This document shows positions 33,995 to 43,891 of a stretch of DNA of 64,000 nt, piece by piece (position 1 is the stretch's first letter; each line of letters opens with the position of its first letter). The notes below the pieces were generated by a model. That model did no database searches, was not told the DNA's origin, and saw only the letters and a list, made by a program, of their open reading frames with translations. Source of the stretch: Symsagittifera roscoffensis (lineage: Eukaryota; Xenacoelomorpha; Acoela; Convolutidae); NCBI RefSeq assembly GCF_963678635.1, contig NC_087062.1:22730370-22794369 (forward strand), given 5' to 3'. A program made the position numbers and the translations under genes.

Positions 33995-34830
33995 CTCGTT
34001 GGCGGACAAAATCCCCTAGGACAAAATCCCTTCGGATAAAATCCCCCAAGACTAAAACCCTCATAGGACCAAATCCTTACAGGACAAAATCATCCAGTTT
34101 TTATTTTAAAATCCACCACATTGGAACTGAACAAAAACGCGAAATTACAAGTTAAATTGAATGATGAAAAATATTTAACAGAAAAGAAATAGATCGAATA
34201 AAGACCAAAAAACTAAAAAGACAAGTTAACAGCTATGGCGCTCAGATAATCCCCCAGGACTAAAGCCCTCATAGGACCAAATCCCTAAAGGACAAAATCC
34301 TCCAGTTTTAATTTTAAAATCCACCACATTCGAACTGAACGAAAATGCGAAACTACAAGTTAAATTAAATGAAGAAAAAAAAACAGAAGAATTAGATCAA
34401 ATAAAGACAAAAAAAAACAGGATAAGTTAAGAGCTATGGCACTGAGATAATCTCCCAGGACTAAATCCCTCATAGGACCAAATCCCCCTAAGACAAAACC
34501 ACCACATTCGAACTGAACAAAAATGCGACACCAAAAGTTAAATTGAATGATGAAAAATAATTAACAGAAAAGAAATAGATAGTTAAACGCTAAAAACTAA
34601 AATGACAAGTTAACAGCGACGGCTTTAAGACAACGCAACTCTTTGTAGTTAGCGGCAGAACATACAATTATCTTTATGCTTCCAAAATTATCCCCCTCGT
34701 TGTGTGATCTTTTTTTTGCAATCAGAGCTCATTTTTATAGAAAGTCAACTGGAAGGTTGTCCTAGGGGATTTTCTTCTTCGGGGTTTTGTTCTTGAGGGA
34801 GTATATCCATGAGAATTTAATCCGAAACCC
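33995..34830. repeat. Tandem repeat of about 205 bp built on a GGACAAAATCCC motif
   Basis: Landmark phrases with CCCTCATAGGACCAAATCC recur at about 34055, 34268 and 34469, giving a period of about 200-215 bp, with a partial further unit to 34620. Each unit starts with clustered 13-15-bp motifs (GGACAAAATCCC, GGATAAAATCCC, GACTAAAACCC) and continues with CCACATTCGAACTGAACAAA and AGACAAGTTAACAGCTATGG. The inverse of the motif (GGGGATTTTCTTC, GGGGTTTTGTTC) closes the block near 34765-34795, so it may be a tandemly expanded inverted-repeat element. Confidence 0.65.
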
Positions 34831-34934
34831 CTGTAACTAGATATCGTTTGGAAACAATTTGTAATTATGATTATAATTTTTAATACTGATCTTGTGGCAT
34901 ATAACGTATTGAAAAATTTGGAAAAAGATTTCTT

Positions 34935-35642
34935 CTAGACCCTAGTTGATCAAGGGAGGTTATCTTGCAAGATCTTGCAAGAATCTTGCAAGATTCTTTC
35001 AAAGAAGATGCATCTCTTCAAAAGATCTTGCAAGACAACCTCCACTAAAGATAACCTTAATTCTAGCAAGATCTTTAAAGACATGATTTTTTTGTGAATA
35101 AAAAACCTTACACAAGAAGACAAGTAAATTTTCTTAATCAGTAGACACTTTACCAGTAGCAAGTACCCGTAACAATCAACATTGAGAGGAAAAATAAAAC
35201 CTCATAATAAGATGAACGCATAATTATTTATCGGATTTATATGTGAACACAACATAAAAAATATTTTAAGCTAATTGACTTTATGCATCAAAATTTTGAC
35301 AAAAAAAATTTTAACTGCAAAACTAGATGAAAAATTCCCATAAAGTCAAAAAAAATATGTTTTCAATTATAACGACAACCTGAAACTATTTACATTAGGA
35401 AAAATGAAAAATAAAAATATATATGAAAACTTTTAAAATTTGTTTAACCAGTTTTTTTCCGATCTTACACTCAGAATTCTTTTGTGACCGTAGTGAAGTT
35501 GGATCTCCATTGTTCTTTCTGGCGCTCAGAGTAAAGTTTTGTGCAATATTCTTGCAAGATAACCTCACTCTTGGAAGATATTGTAAGATAACCTCCATCT
35601 TGCAAGAATCTTGCAAGATAACCCTCCTTGATCGTTTAGGCT
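34935..35642. mobile_element. MITE with ATCTTGCAAG-rich inverted ends
   Basis: The left end, TTGATCAAGGGAGGTTATCT at about 34946, then TGCAAGATCTTGCAAG, is mirrored at the right end (AAGAATCTTGCAAGATAACC, then CTCCTTGATCG, about 35604-35634). CTAG flanks both ends and may be the target duplication. ATCTTGCAAG is itself repeated several times inside both arms. A looser relative (AATCTTGTAAGAATCTTATAAG type) lies at 47650-47790. Confidence 0.6.
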
Positions 35643-35718
35643 AGTAACTTATTTTTGAGCGCATTTTCTATGAATACACAACTTAGAACGTAAAATCCTT
35701 CTCCCTTATATATATATT

Positions 35719-35724
35719 TTTATT
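35719..35724 (-). promoter_or_regulatory. Possible polyadenylation signal of the scramblase gene
   Basis: AATAAA on the minus strand, about 135 nt past the inferred stop codon. It lies beyond the CA/TG repeat in the 3' UTR. Confidence 0.4.
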
Positions 35725-35764
35725 TATACTTTTCAAGTACAGCACACAAAAATTCTACATGCGT

Positions 35765-35795
35765 CGTGTGGTGTGTGTGTGTTTGTGCGTGGTGC

Positions 35796-35831
<36 letters not shown>

Positions 35832-35856
35832 GCGTGGTGCTTGTGTGAGTTTGTGT
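35765..35856. repeat. (TG)n microsatellite in the scramblase 3' UTR
   Basis: Compound TG repeat interrupted by GCGTGG and CTTG units, starting within 10 bp of the stop codon of the minus-strand scramblase gene, so the message would carry a CA repeat at the start of its 3' UTR. Confidence 0.85.
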
Positions 35857-35859
35857 ATG

Positions 35860-36063
35860 CTAAGGGAAGAGAATGGGTGGTAGAAGGGAAACCATTGTCT
35901 GGTGTTGTCGTACCATGAGGAACGCTGTTCCGATTAGTGCGCCCTTCTGCCGTGTCTCCAACTCCTCCATTATCTCCACAGTGTAGTTATCCACAGCTGT
36001 GAACACATCCTTCTCCTTCGTCTCCAAATAGTTCGACACCACCCGACCCACATTCTGACCTTC
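35860..36063 (-). CDS. PLSCR: Phospholipid scramblase, exon 6 (last recognised exon)
   Basis: The exon opens after an AG acceptor (GTGTTTAAG) in phase 0 with EGQNVGRVVSNYLETK, continues KDVFTAVDNYTVEIMEELET, which aligns with the region before and over the Ca2+-binding segment of scramblases, and RQKGALIGTAFLM, the start of the C-terminal membrane helix. After FLM the family has about ten more hydrophobic residues. Here the sequence turns to VRQHQTMVSLLPPILFP and stops at 35860-35862. The bases GTACGA right after the ATG codon of FLM could be a donor, so the true end may lie in an unseen further exon, or the helix is truncated. Confidence 0.8.
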   Translation of the reverse strand, partial: EGQNVGRVVSNYLETKEKDVFTAVDNYTVEIMEELETRQKGALIGTAFLMVRQHQTMVSLLPPILFP

Positions 36064-37159
36064 CTTAAACACAGTAGAAACGTGAAATGTTGTTTGTTAG
36101 TCTAGAACGCCATGAACCCCGCATCATCACACACAGCAAGCTTCATTCAAAGCGGGAATTTAGGATAGGATGTTTGATTCCTGCGCAACTCAAATAGTTT
36201 CTTGAGCGCGCCGTCCTTGAAATTATCCGAAAAGCGCCCTCGGCACCAGCATATAGCAAAATTGAAAGAAGCAAGGAATTTTCAAAACATTTAAGCAATA
36301 TAACTCCATCAAGCTAAAAGCTTGAAATTGCGTTATTCGGCCTTATAAGCGGAAGCGTAATCAATAAACGTACATGGTAGTGGTTTTTTGAAAGTAAAAA
36401 CCCAAAATTTGTTCACGCTCATTTTCTGTTACGGTGATTTGATGAAGCTTGTTTTTCAAATTCCTTTTTCAAGCAGTGCTGAAGTTATCGTTTTTCTCCA
36501 GGATAACTTTTGTCTTAGGTTTTTGAAGATGTTTTTCGCTAACATTAAAAATAGCAAAGGTTATTGTAAAACAAATTAATTAAACGAAATGACTGAAAGA
36601 AGAATTGACTGACTGAAAGAAAAGCGTGATGAAGCTGATTCAAATCTGATAAAGCTTTTGGACAAATTATACTTTATTTTTCGTTTATCAATTTTAAAAT
36701 GTCAAATTTGATTGGAGCTACTGCGCAAGGTTTTTATCTTGCCATTACCCCGAGTGCTTTTAAATGTGGTATTTTTTTTAGGATTTGTTAATTAAATGCA
36801 CCAAGCATCAGTTTGTACTAATTAATTCACCACAATATTTTAATTGCGTTTGTTTTATTCCCACGCAGAGTCAAAGTACATCACAGCACGACCAAGATAC
36901 CTACTGTATCAAAATATATGCTTTAATAATTGTTTTAGCCTATCATACCAACTATTTAAGCCTTTCAGACAGTTTCTGGAAATATTTTACGTATTTTGAA
37001 GTTTTTTTGTTTGTGGCACCTGATTTTGCGTGGAAAAAAAGTAAAACACCAGAAGATAAAATTCCACCCAAAAATTAAAAGTAAGAACCTATTTCAGCGA
37101 AATATAGACTTCAGACAGAGCCCAAAATCATGAGTCGCAACCAGGTACTACCTTTTTCT

Positions 37160-37164
37160 GCGCG
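37160..37164. repeat. Target-site duplication, left copy
   Basis: GCGCG, matching 44197-44201, with the LTR starting at the next base. Confidence 0.85.
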
Positions 37165-37470
37165 TGAGATTTGCCGAGATTTAAAGGACAAAACTAGATT
37201 GTTCGTAATAGTGAATTGATTGATTAGTTGCTTTGATTCTTAGTTACTTGAGATTTAGTTAGTCAGACTTTGACTAAATGAAATAGAACAAATAGAGATT
37301 GAATAAACTTTACATCTAACAACGATGTATACAAAACATAAGAGTGATCACACACAGTGTGTCGCTCGGTAAGGCCAATCCGGTGACCTTGAGCAGACTG
37401 GTAAATAACTATGCAGCGTGGCTGCAAAAGACAGCAAAATAAATGAGGTACTAAATGTCGCCTCATCACA
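37165..37470 (-). repeat. 3' LTR (306 bp)
   Basis: On the plus strand it runs TGAGATTTGCCGAG to GTCGCCTCATCACA. It reads the same as 43891-44196 throughout. As the element is on the minus strand, this is the 3' LTR and carries the polyadenylation region. The 91-residue minus-strand frame over it is a by-product. Confidence 0.95.
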
Positions 37471-37652
37471 TTCCCCGCGGAAGGGAAAATTTTTGGGGAA
37501 CCCAAAAATTGTTTAATACATAAATAAATAGACGGCACCCCTAAGCATTATTTTAGATAGCACCCCTATCCCGTAAAATGCATGGTGAAAAGAATAATGT
37601 TTAAATACGAAGTTTTGTTAAAAGTTTGAGAGTGAGTGTTTTTTTTCGATCT

Positions 37653-38408
37653 TCAGATTTCGTCCTGAGCTTTAACTGGCGAGGATGAAAATGACGCCTC
37701 CGGAGAAGTTAAGTGTAAACGGTCCCGAACAAGAGGTTTACGTTTAGGTGACGTGGAGGATGATGGCACTGAAGTGTATTTTGCGTATGTCTTGGAAGAT
37801 GGTATAATACTTGTAGAGAATGACAAGTCGGCTTCTTTTCCTAATGATTTGGCTTCTTCCACCGATTTGACCGAGTGCCGTAACGGGTCGCCGAAAAATC
37901 TTGTGGCCTTTTTGTTTCGAGATGAGGCCCGAGTGCCTTCCAGATCATCCGTAGTCGGTTGAGCTGGGAGAGAAAGAGAAAGGAGCGACGAATATTGGTC
38001 TGCCTGGGCGCCTTTTCCTTGGACAATAGGACTCTCGGAATCAACCACGTCCAGTGGTACTTGATGCGAACCAGCAACCCAAGTTGTGGACTCAGCAGGC
38101 TGAATGGTGAGCGGGGGGTCGACACTAGTATCCATAGAAGATGGGCCCGGTGTGAGGGACGAGCTGCTAAACGTAACCGGTTGTGATTCGTCGTGTAGCC
38201 GTAATCGCTTTTCCATCGGAGTAGATGTCCGAGTTTCATGCAAAGCGTGCTGAACGGGAGGGCTCTCACTAGATGAATCCGCAGCAAGGTCCACCACCGC
38301 CGGGTATGACGCGCTTGTGTTAGCTGGCCGTTTTTCGAGCAATTTTGGGTTAGATGCGCGAGTAAATGGTTTCTTCCCCCACTTTTTGAAGATGAAGTTT
38401 GGAGCCGA
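37653..38408 (-). CDS. C-terminal pol tail in the -1 frame, overlapping gag-pol
   Basis: The minus-strand frame open from 38408 to the stop at 37653-37655 (about 251 codons) overlaps the end of the 2016-codon frame by 568 bp and is one base back from it. It has no ATG near its start. Its product is Ser/Pro/Thr-rich and hydrophilic, and ends with a segment around SSRNKKATRFFGDPLRHSVK, a pattern typical of the tail behind Ty3/gypsy integrases. The gag-pol frame over the same DNA becomes Arg/Trp/Leu-rich and reads like an out-of-phase translation. The tail is therefore likely reached by -1 frameshifting, or this copy carries a single-base indel near 38345-38408. Confidence 0.6.
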   Translation of the reverse strand, partial: SAPNFIFKKWGKKPFTRASNPKLLEKRPANTSASYPAVVDLAADSSSESPPVQHALHETRTSTPMEKRLRLHDESQPVTFSSSSLTPGPSSMDTSVDPPLTIQPAESTTWVAGSHQVPLDVVDSESPIVQGKGAQADQYSSLLSLSLPAQPTTDDLEGTRASSRNKKATRFFGDPLRHSVKSVEEAKSLGKEADLSFSTSIIPSSKTYAKYTSVPSSSTSPKRKPLVRDRLHLTSPEASFSSSPVKAQDEI

Positions 38409-41400
38409 TCACCTAGTGTGTTGTATGTTGCTGAAATGTTATTATAATTAGGCTTAAGACAGACATGATTTTTCCGATACACCTTTCCCTTGTCGGTAAC
38501 ATATGTATGATCGGTGACACGAGTAATTTTGAATTTCGCGAGTTTAAAAAGAGGTTTGCCAGAATGACGATCTATAATTTTTCTAAACACTCTCACACGT
38601 GTAGGATCGGATAAAAGGAGAGTTTCTATATTCCTTGTCTTAGACTGTCGACGGGGTTGAAGTGTCGGTAGACGGCGAACAGTATCTTGGGCCTCTGGAG
38701 GCGTATTGATTGACCGGTCTTCCGCAAAGTATAGTGTTTTGCGAGAGAGGCCTGTTTTTAGTGACTGAGCCAGATCCGAATGGCGACTCGACAGCTCCTG
38801 TAGCGCCCGTTTTCCCCCATCTGGTGGAAGATTTCTTTTCTGTTGAGACCAGTTATTAGCCGCCCGGGCAAGATCGGCCAGCGCCTTGTACGACGCACTG
38901 TCGGCAATGTTTCCCTCCAGAGAGAACATTGGGTTGAACCGTGGGGAAATCTGAGGACTGAGACTGCCTCTTGGCACCACTTTGGCACGATCTCGACTAT
39001 AGTCCTGACTGGCAATTTGATCCGGCGTCAAGAGGTTGCGTTCAAGTCTTTGTGCTGAAGTATCAGAATTAACTATATTATGAAAAGCTTGTGGCCATTC
39101 AGTATTGGGTTTACGTCCGAAGTGCATTTCAAAAGGTGACTTCTTAAGTGTAGAATGATTGCTTTTACGGATATCTTCTATAATTCGATAGAGTACTTCT
39201 TTAAAGATACCGAAAGTAGGATCCAGTTGTTCAGTGCCTAACTTGCGTTTTATTGTTTGTATCGTACGTTCGATGAGGCCAGAGCCCCGATGGTCTCCGA
39301 CTGGGGAAAAGATGTGTTTGATACCTTTACTAGAACAGAATTGTTGTAATTTTTTGTTTTTAAAACCGGAGCCATGATCAGTCCTGATAGAATGAGGTAA
39401 GCCATGAATTCGGATATAAGATTCAAGAAATTTCGTAACCTTTTTAGCCCCAGTAGTTTTTGTAATAAGTACAGAAGGAAATTTCGAGAAACGATCGATA
39501 GCTACCAAGAGGAATATTTTTACGCCTCTACCATCTACAATAGGACCGGCAAAATCTAACTGTAACTCCTGATTAGGCCCCGTTAACAAGGGCAAAGATT
39601 GAGCGGTATGAAAAGTCTTGACGGGCTTTAAGTTCTTACCATACAACGTGCATTCGCGGCATCTTTCGCAGGTGTCGACTATCTGCCGATTCATAAATGG
39701 CCACCAAATGTATTCAGAGGCTGACATCATGGCCTCTTGACCCGGGTGCGACCGATGAAGGCGGGCAAGAACAGCTGGTCTCAGGACTTCTGGGATGGCC
39801 AGTTTGTTGTCAATTATCACACAGTTGTTGACAACCGCTGCTTTCGACCAGAATTGGGCCATGTAGGTTCCGAGTTTGTTAAAACTGGAAACGTCTTTGT
39901 TATTGATGGCCCGTTTCATCGGACCCAGAAATCTATCTTCTTCTGTGAGCTCGGCTAGCAAGTCAGCGTCGAATAATCCCGGTAGTCCCACAATTTCTTT
40001 CTTGGACTTGGAGATGATAGGCTTTCCACCATTGATTGCATACACGCCAACTTTATCAGCAGAATGAGCTCTGCCCGGTCTTGACAATCGGCACTTCCGC
40101 ATAGCCTCCAAAAGCTGGTTGTGTCCCTCCCTTCTGGAGACAGTCCTGGCAGCAACAAATCGGGTTTTCGCCGCACGCTCTCTGGTCCGATTGCGTTGAC
40201 GTACCTGGTCCAGTCGTGAGATTCGTCCTACTTGACGAGATCTTACTGAAGGGCGCGGGCTCGGCCGTCGAAAATTAGGTGAACTCAATGTGAAGTTTTC
40301 GACAAAAGAGAGGAGTTCTGCTTGTTCCTCCATTGTGCTATGTGATGAGTGTTGTATCGGATTGTGAGCTGGTTGAGTAGTTGGTTTGTCGTTAGTATGT
40401 TCAAGAGCGGAATGTGGTAGTGAAGTAGGTTTTGAGGGATTCATGTTGTTGTAGATAGAGAAGTGAGATAAAAGAGAATTAGTAGAATGAGTTAAAGATG
40501 AGAAGAAAGAGTTGCGACTATCTTTTAACAATTCAGGTCGGAGACAATGAATTGAAGCAAGCGAATTTGGTTTGCGATTATTAATTAGCATACCGGTTTC
40601 TGATTGGTCAATTCTGCAACAACATGACTCGACGCCCTCACGCGGTGAGAGACCGAGCGCGCGAATTTGCATAACGTGATTTGATTGGTCGAGAAAACAC
40701 TTTGATTTATGAATTTGAGGCACATCGACCTCTTGCGACGAAGAACATAACTTAATAGACGAGTCAAGTATATTAAATGTATTTATAAATGATAAGGCCG
40801 AATTGAATGCCTCAATAGACTTTACAACAAAAAGTTCATCGTAGATTGATGGCGCTGGAGCTGGGAAGGTTGGATGTCGAGACAGATAATCCACAATGCC
40901 TAAAGTAACCCCAGGCACGTGAATAACTTCGAAATCGAATGGTAATAACCGGTCCGCCCAACGTGAAAGACGCGACTGATAGGATTTGTTATTATAATTT
41001 TCACTCAATGCCGAAATAATGGCTTTGTGGTCGGTTAATACTTGAAAACGGTTGCCCAATAAATAAGTACGAAAATGTTCGCACGCCCAAACGATTGCCA
41101 ACAACTCAAGTTCATTCGTACTATATTTTGTCTCAGCATTATTGAGAAAGCGTGAGGCAAACGCGGTTGGGGCCCAAACTCCTGGTTCGATCTCTTGTTC
41201 CAAACATGCCCCTAACCCGTTATGACTAGCGTCACATTTCACCCGAGAACTTTTTGAAGAGTCATAATGGAATAAATTGGGAATATTAGCCAACATATTT
41301 ATGATACTCTTGAAGGCGCTATCTTGTTCCTCCCCCCACCGAAAAGACTGTTTGTTACATGCCTTTAGAGATTCTCGGAAATGAACGGTATATGTGTGTA

Positions 41401-43891
41401 GATCAGGTATGAATCGTTGTAAGTGATTTAACGTCCCCATAAACGAGCGGAGCTGCCTTAAGGTTTTGGGAGGTTTAAGTGATCGAATCGCATCAATTTT
41501 TGAAAATTTCGGGCAGTACCCGTGCTCATTTATGACATAACCTAGCCATGTTAATTGGTTTACTGAGAACTCGCACTTACTGAGTTTCAATGCCCAGCCT
41601 TCTGCGTCGAGTCGGTGCATCACTCTTTCAACCAAGTCATTATGTGCTTGAACGTCTCCTTTCGTGACTACTAGAATGTCGTCGAGGTAGCAAACCACAC
41701 CTTCTAATCCTTGCAAGGTACAATCCATCGCCTTCTGAAACTCGGTTGGCATGTCGGTCAACCCATAGAACCCTGTCTTAAACCGATAGGTTCCCGTAGC
41801 ATCTCCGCATAAAATATTGAAATTACAATGATTGCTGGTGGCTGAAGACAATGGCAGCTGGCTGAAAGCATATTTCAAGTCTAACGAGGTGAACCAAACG
41901 GTGCCTGGTACATCTTTAGTGATTATTTGAGCCACAGAATCAACAAGCTCGTGAATATTTGGCATCTGGTACTTGTTCTTCCAGATTTGCGCATTCATCG
42001 GTTTAGCATTTAAAGCAAGTTTTATCGAGCCGTCCTTCTTGGCAGTCAGTACAATGGGTGCTATGAAATAGTCAGTTGTGCATTTGTCCAGTTTCTCAAT
42101 GTGACCTTGTTTTACCAACTGTTTGATTTCGTTAGCGACTCTGTCCTGGATGTGAATTGGGACTTTACGTCCCTTAACCTGACGTGGTACCAGTGGATAC
42201 TTGAAGTTTGTAAACACTTTGTGGTTCTTTGATCTTCCTAATCGATTAAATACGTGCGCGTATTTTTTTGCGAAGAAAGAACTCCAATAATCGGAGACAG
42301 GATCCTGGCTCAGAACCTCAAGTTGCTGAACGTGTTCTGCCTTCAGTTGGGTGGTCACTATTCCCAATTGGTCTTGTAAGTCCAAACCCAACAGGTTTCT
42401 TGTTCTGTTCTCCGAGACAAGGAAGCAAGCCTCTTCCACTCTCCAACCACTAGACGAGATCGGTAGACAAACTGAGCCGAGAAGGCGGATTGGTTTTTTA
42501 TTGTAATCAACATACAGAGTGTCTATAGGATTCCGTGCTACGTCTCGAAATTTGAACGATGGGTTGCGCTGTAATATCAAATCGCAAGTCCGTTTATTAA
42601 TGAATGAGACAGGACTTCCAGTGTCGATGGTTGAGTAGAAGAAGCTCGAACCCGTACGCAGCTGGATACTGAGGCTTCTCGGTTTCCCTTTGTTTGATTT
42701 GAGAAGCTCAACGCTATCAATCCTAACAGCACTTTCAAGTTGTAGCACACTGTATTCGGGTTCGCTATCATAGTCTGCATCAATGAAGTTACAGTCAATT
42801 GAGGGGTCAGTCACTTCCTCACTATCATCGACCAAATTGACGCGACGTCTTGACGAGTTACAGCATTTAGCAAAATGACCTCGTTTTTTGCAAAGATTGC
42901 AGGTAACCTCTCGAGCGGGACACGACTTTCTGTGTTCCGGGCTAAAAGGGTTGCCACAGAAATAACATGCTTTGTTGCCTTTGTTACTTTGTATATTTGG
43001 TCGATTAGAGTTGTTCTGAGGAGTATTCCGCTTTCCTCTAGATGACTGTATTGAGGAAGTGGGTTCTTGTTTTATCTTGACATTTCCAGTGACTTGGTTA
43101 TGTGGGAGTAGTTTTTGGAACTGGGCCGATGTACTAGCCCCTTTTTCGCATTCGAGAGCGAGTTGGAATGTATCGTCTAAATCTGCTTTTGCCTTAATCA
43201 GCTGCTGTTGCACATCCACATCACGAATTCGTCCTATGAAAAGATCTTTCAGGGTATCCCTCTCTTGAGCACGTGGCCAATTACACAAGGCAATTTGAGC
43301 ACTGAGGCGAGCGTAGAATGAAGAAAAGGTGTCATTTTCCAACATAAAGATATTGTTGTACAGTTTAATGCGCTCGACAGTATAATCGCGTTCTATCTTG
43401 AATAGTGTTTCGCAGGCTTTGTGGAAATCACGGAAAGGAGTGACACTGATGTCCGTATGCGGGTAGGAATCCGCGAAGCGTCGTTTCCCTTCGTTTCCTA
43501 GAGCGAAAAACAACCGTGACTTCAGTCGGGCTTCTGCTTCGTGATAGAACCAGTTGAGGCCTATTCTGGGGCCTTTCCTTCTGCGCTCGGCATTGTGTTC
43601 GGCCATGCGGCGAACTGCTGCCTGATCTCTGAGGAGGCGTGCATCGGCCTCCGCAGCTGTTTCCGTCGCTCCTATGATCTCAGCTTTTGGAGGTGGTTCA
43701 TCGATGACCTCCGTGGGTTCTGCTAATAACTCCTGAGGGTTCAGGTTATCTTTTAACCCCACCGCCAGGAAGAACTGTCCAATCCAAGATTCCCAAAGGA
43801 ATGTGGGGTTAATCGAAGGTTTCGCCCAAAAAGGGGGAATACCCAACAGGTCAGTCCTGTCTTCGTTCACAGGAACTGCTGGCTGCGCCAT
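37841..43891 (-). CDS. gag-pol: Gag-pol polyprotein of the Ty3/gypsy element (2016 codons)
   Basis: One uninterrupted frame. Gag occupies residues 1 to about 345 and ends in two zinc knuckles: a variant CYFCGNPFSPEHRKSC (309-324) and a canonical CX2CX4HX4C (331-344). Protease has DTGS at 423-426. Reverse transcriptase spans about 570-850: LDLKYAF with the first Asp at 671 and YLDD at 735-738. RNase H spans about 880-1005, with CDASH (Asp 887), NELELL (Glu 928) and TDHKAI (Asp 954). A long Arg/Ser-rich linker of about 270 residues follows. Integrase has the HHCC finger (H1379, H1382, C1408, C1411) and the D,D-35-E core (D1446, D1505, E1541), then a C-terminal domain ending near RKNHVCLKPN. The start is fixed by an in-frame TAA six codons upstream. 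All catalytic residues are present, so the copy could be active. Confidence 0.95.
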   Translation of the reverse strand: MAQPAVPVNEDRTDLLGIPPFWAKPSINPTFLWESWIGQFFLAVGLKDNLNPQELLAEPTEVIDEPPPKAEIIGATETAAEADARLLRDQAAVRRMAEHNAERRRKGPRIGLNWFYHEAEARLKSRLFFALGNEGKRRFADSYPHTDISVTPFRDFHKACETLFKIERDYTVERIKLYNNIFMLENDTFSSFYARLSAQIALCNWPRAQERDTLKDLFIGRIRDVDVQQQLIKAKADLDDTFQLALECEKGASTSAQFQKLLPHNQVTGNVKIKQEPTSSIQSSRGKRNTPQNNSNRPNIQSNKGNKACYFCGNPFSPEHRKSCPAREVTCNLCKKRGHFAKCCNSSRRRVNLVDDSEEVTDPSIDCNFIDADYDSEPEYSVLQLESAVRIDSVELLKSNKGKPRSLSIQLRTGSSFFYSTIDTGSPVSFINKRTCDLILQRNPSFKFRDVARNPIDTLYVDYNKKPIRLLGSVCLPISSSGWRVEEACFLVSENRTRNLLGLDLQDQLGIVTTQLKAEHVQQLEVLSQDPVSDYWSSFFAKKYAHVFNRLGRSKNHKVFTNFKYPLVPRQVKGRKVPIHIQDRVANEIKQLVKQGHIEKLDKCTTDYFIAPIVLTAKKDGSIKLALNAKPMNAQIWKNKYQMPNIHELVDSVAQIITKDVPGTVWFTSLDLKYAFSQLPLSSATSNHCNFNILCGDATGTYRFKTGFYGLTDMPTEFQKAMDCTLQGLEGVVCYLDDILVVTKGDVQAHNDLVERVMHRLDAEGWALKLSKCEFSVNQLTWLGYVINEHGYCPKFSKIDAIRSLKPPKTLRQLRSFMGTLNHLQRFIPDLHTYTVHFRESLKACNKQSFRWGEEQDSAFKSIINMLANIPNLFHYDSSKSSRVKCDASHNGLGACLEQEIEPGVWAPTAFASRFLNNAETKYSTNELELLAIVWACEHFRTYLLGNRFQVLTDHKAIISALSENYNNKSYQSRLSRWADRLLPFDFEVIHVPGVTLGIVDYLSRHPTFPAPAPSIYDELFVVKSIEAFNSALSFINTFNILDSSIKLCSSSQEVDVPQIHKSKCFLDQSNHVMQIRALGLSPREGVESCCCRIDQSETGMLINNRKPNSLASIHCLRPELLKDSRNSFFSSLTHSTNSLLSHFSIYNNMNPSKPTSLPHSALEHTNDKPTTQPAHNPIQHSSHSTMEEQAELLSFVENFTLSSPNFRRPSPRPSVRSRQVGRISRLDQVRQRNRTRERAAKTRFVAARTVSRREGHNQLLEAMRKCRLSRPGRAHSADKVGVYAINGGKPIISKSKKEIVGLPGLFDADLLAELTEEDRFLGPMKRAINNKDVSSFNKLGTYMAQFWSKAAVVNNCVIIDNKLAIPEVLRPAVLARLHRSHPGQEAMMSASEYIWWPFMNRQIVDTCERCRECTLYGKNLKPVKTFHTAQSLPLLTGPNQELQLDFAGPIVDGRGVKIFLLVAIDRFSKFPSVLITKTTGAKKVTKFLESYIRIHGLPHSIRTDHGSGFKNKKLQQFCSSKGIKHIFSPVGDHRGSGLIERTIQTIKRKLGTEQLDPTFGIFKEVLYRIIEDIRKSNHSTLKKSPFEMHFGRKPNTEWPQAFHNIVNSDTSAQRLERNLLTPDQIASQDYSRDRAKVVPRGSLSPQISPRFNPMFSLEGNIADSASYKALADLARAANNWSQQKRNLPPDGGKRALQELSSRHSDLAQSLKTGLSRKTLYFAEDRSINTPPEAQDTVRRLPTLQPRRQSKTRNIETLLLSDPTRVRVFRKIIDRHSGKPLFKLAKFKITRVTDHTYVTDKGKVYRKNHVCLKPNYNNISATYNTLGDRLQTSSSKSGGRNHLLAHLTQNCSKNGQLTQARHTRRWWTLLRIHLVRALPFSTLCMKLGHLLRWKSDYGYTTNHNRLRLAARPSHRAHLLWILVSTPRSPFSLLSPQLGLLVRIKYHWTWLIPRVLLSKEKAPRQTNIRRSFLFLSQLNRLRMIWKALGPHLETKRPQDFSATRYGTRSNRWKKPNH
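43871..43890 (-). other. Primer-binding site of the retrotransposon
   Basis: Directly after the 5' LTR the minus strand reads TGGCGCAGCCAGCAG. TGG at this position is the usual complement of the tRNA CCA end. The priming tRNA would end in CTGGCTGCGCCA; I cannot say which tRNA that is. The site is entirely inside the coding frame. Confidence 0.65.

Noticed and set aside
34946-35640. ATCTTGCAAG series considered as a CRISPR-like array
   Set aside because: Units are overlapping palindromes without unique spacers of constant length, and the window is eukaryotic.
37263-37538. Minus-strand 91-residue frame and its twin at 43989-44195
   Set aside because: Both lie in the two LTRs and are the same non-coding sequence.
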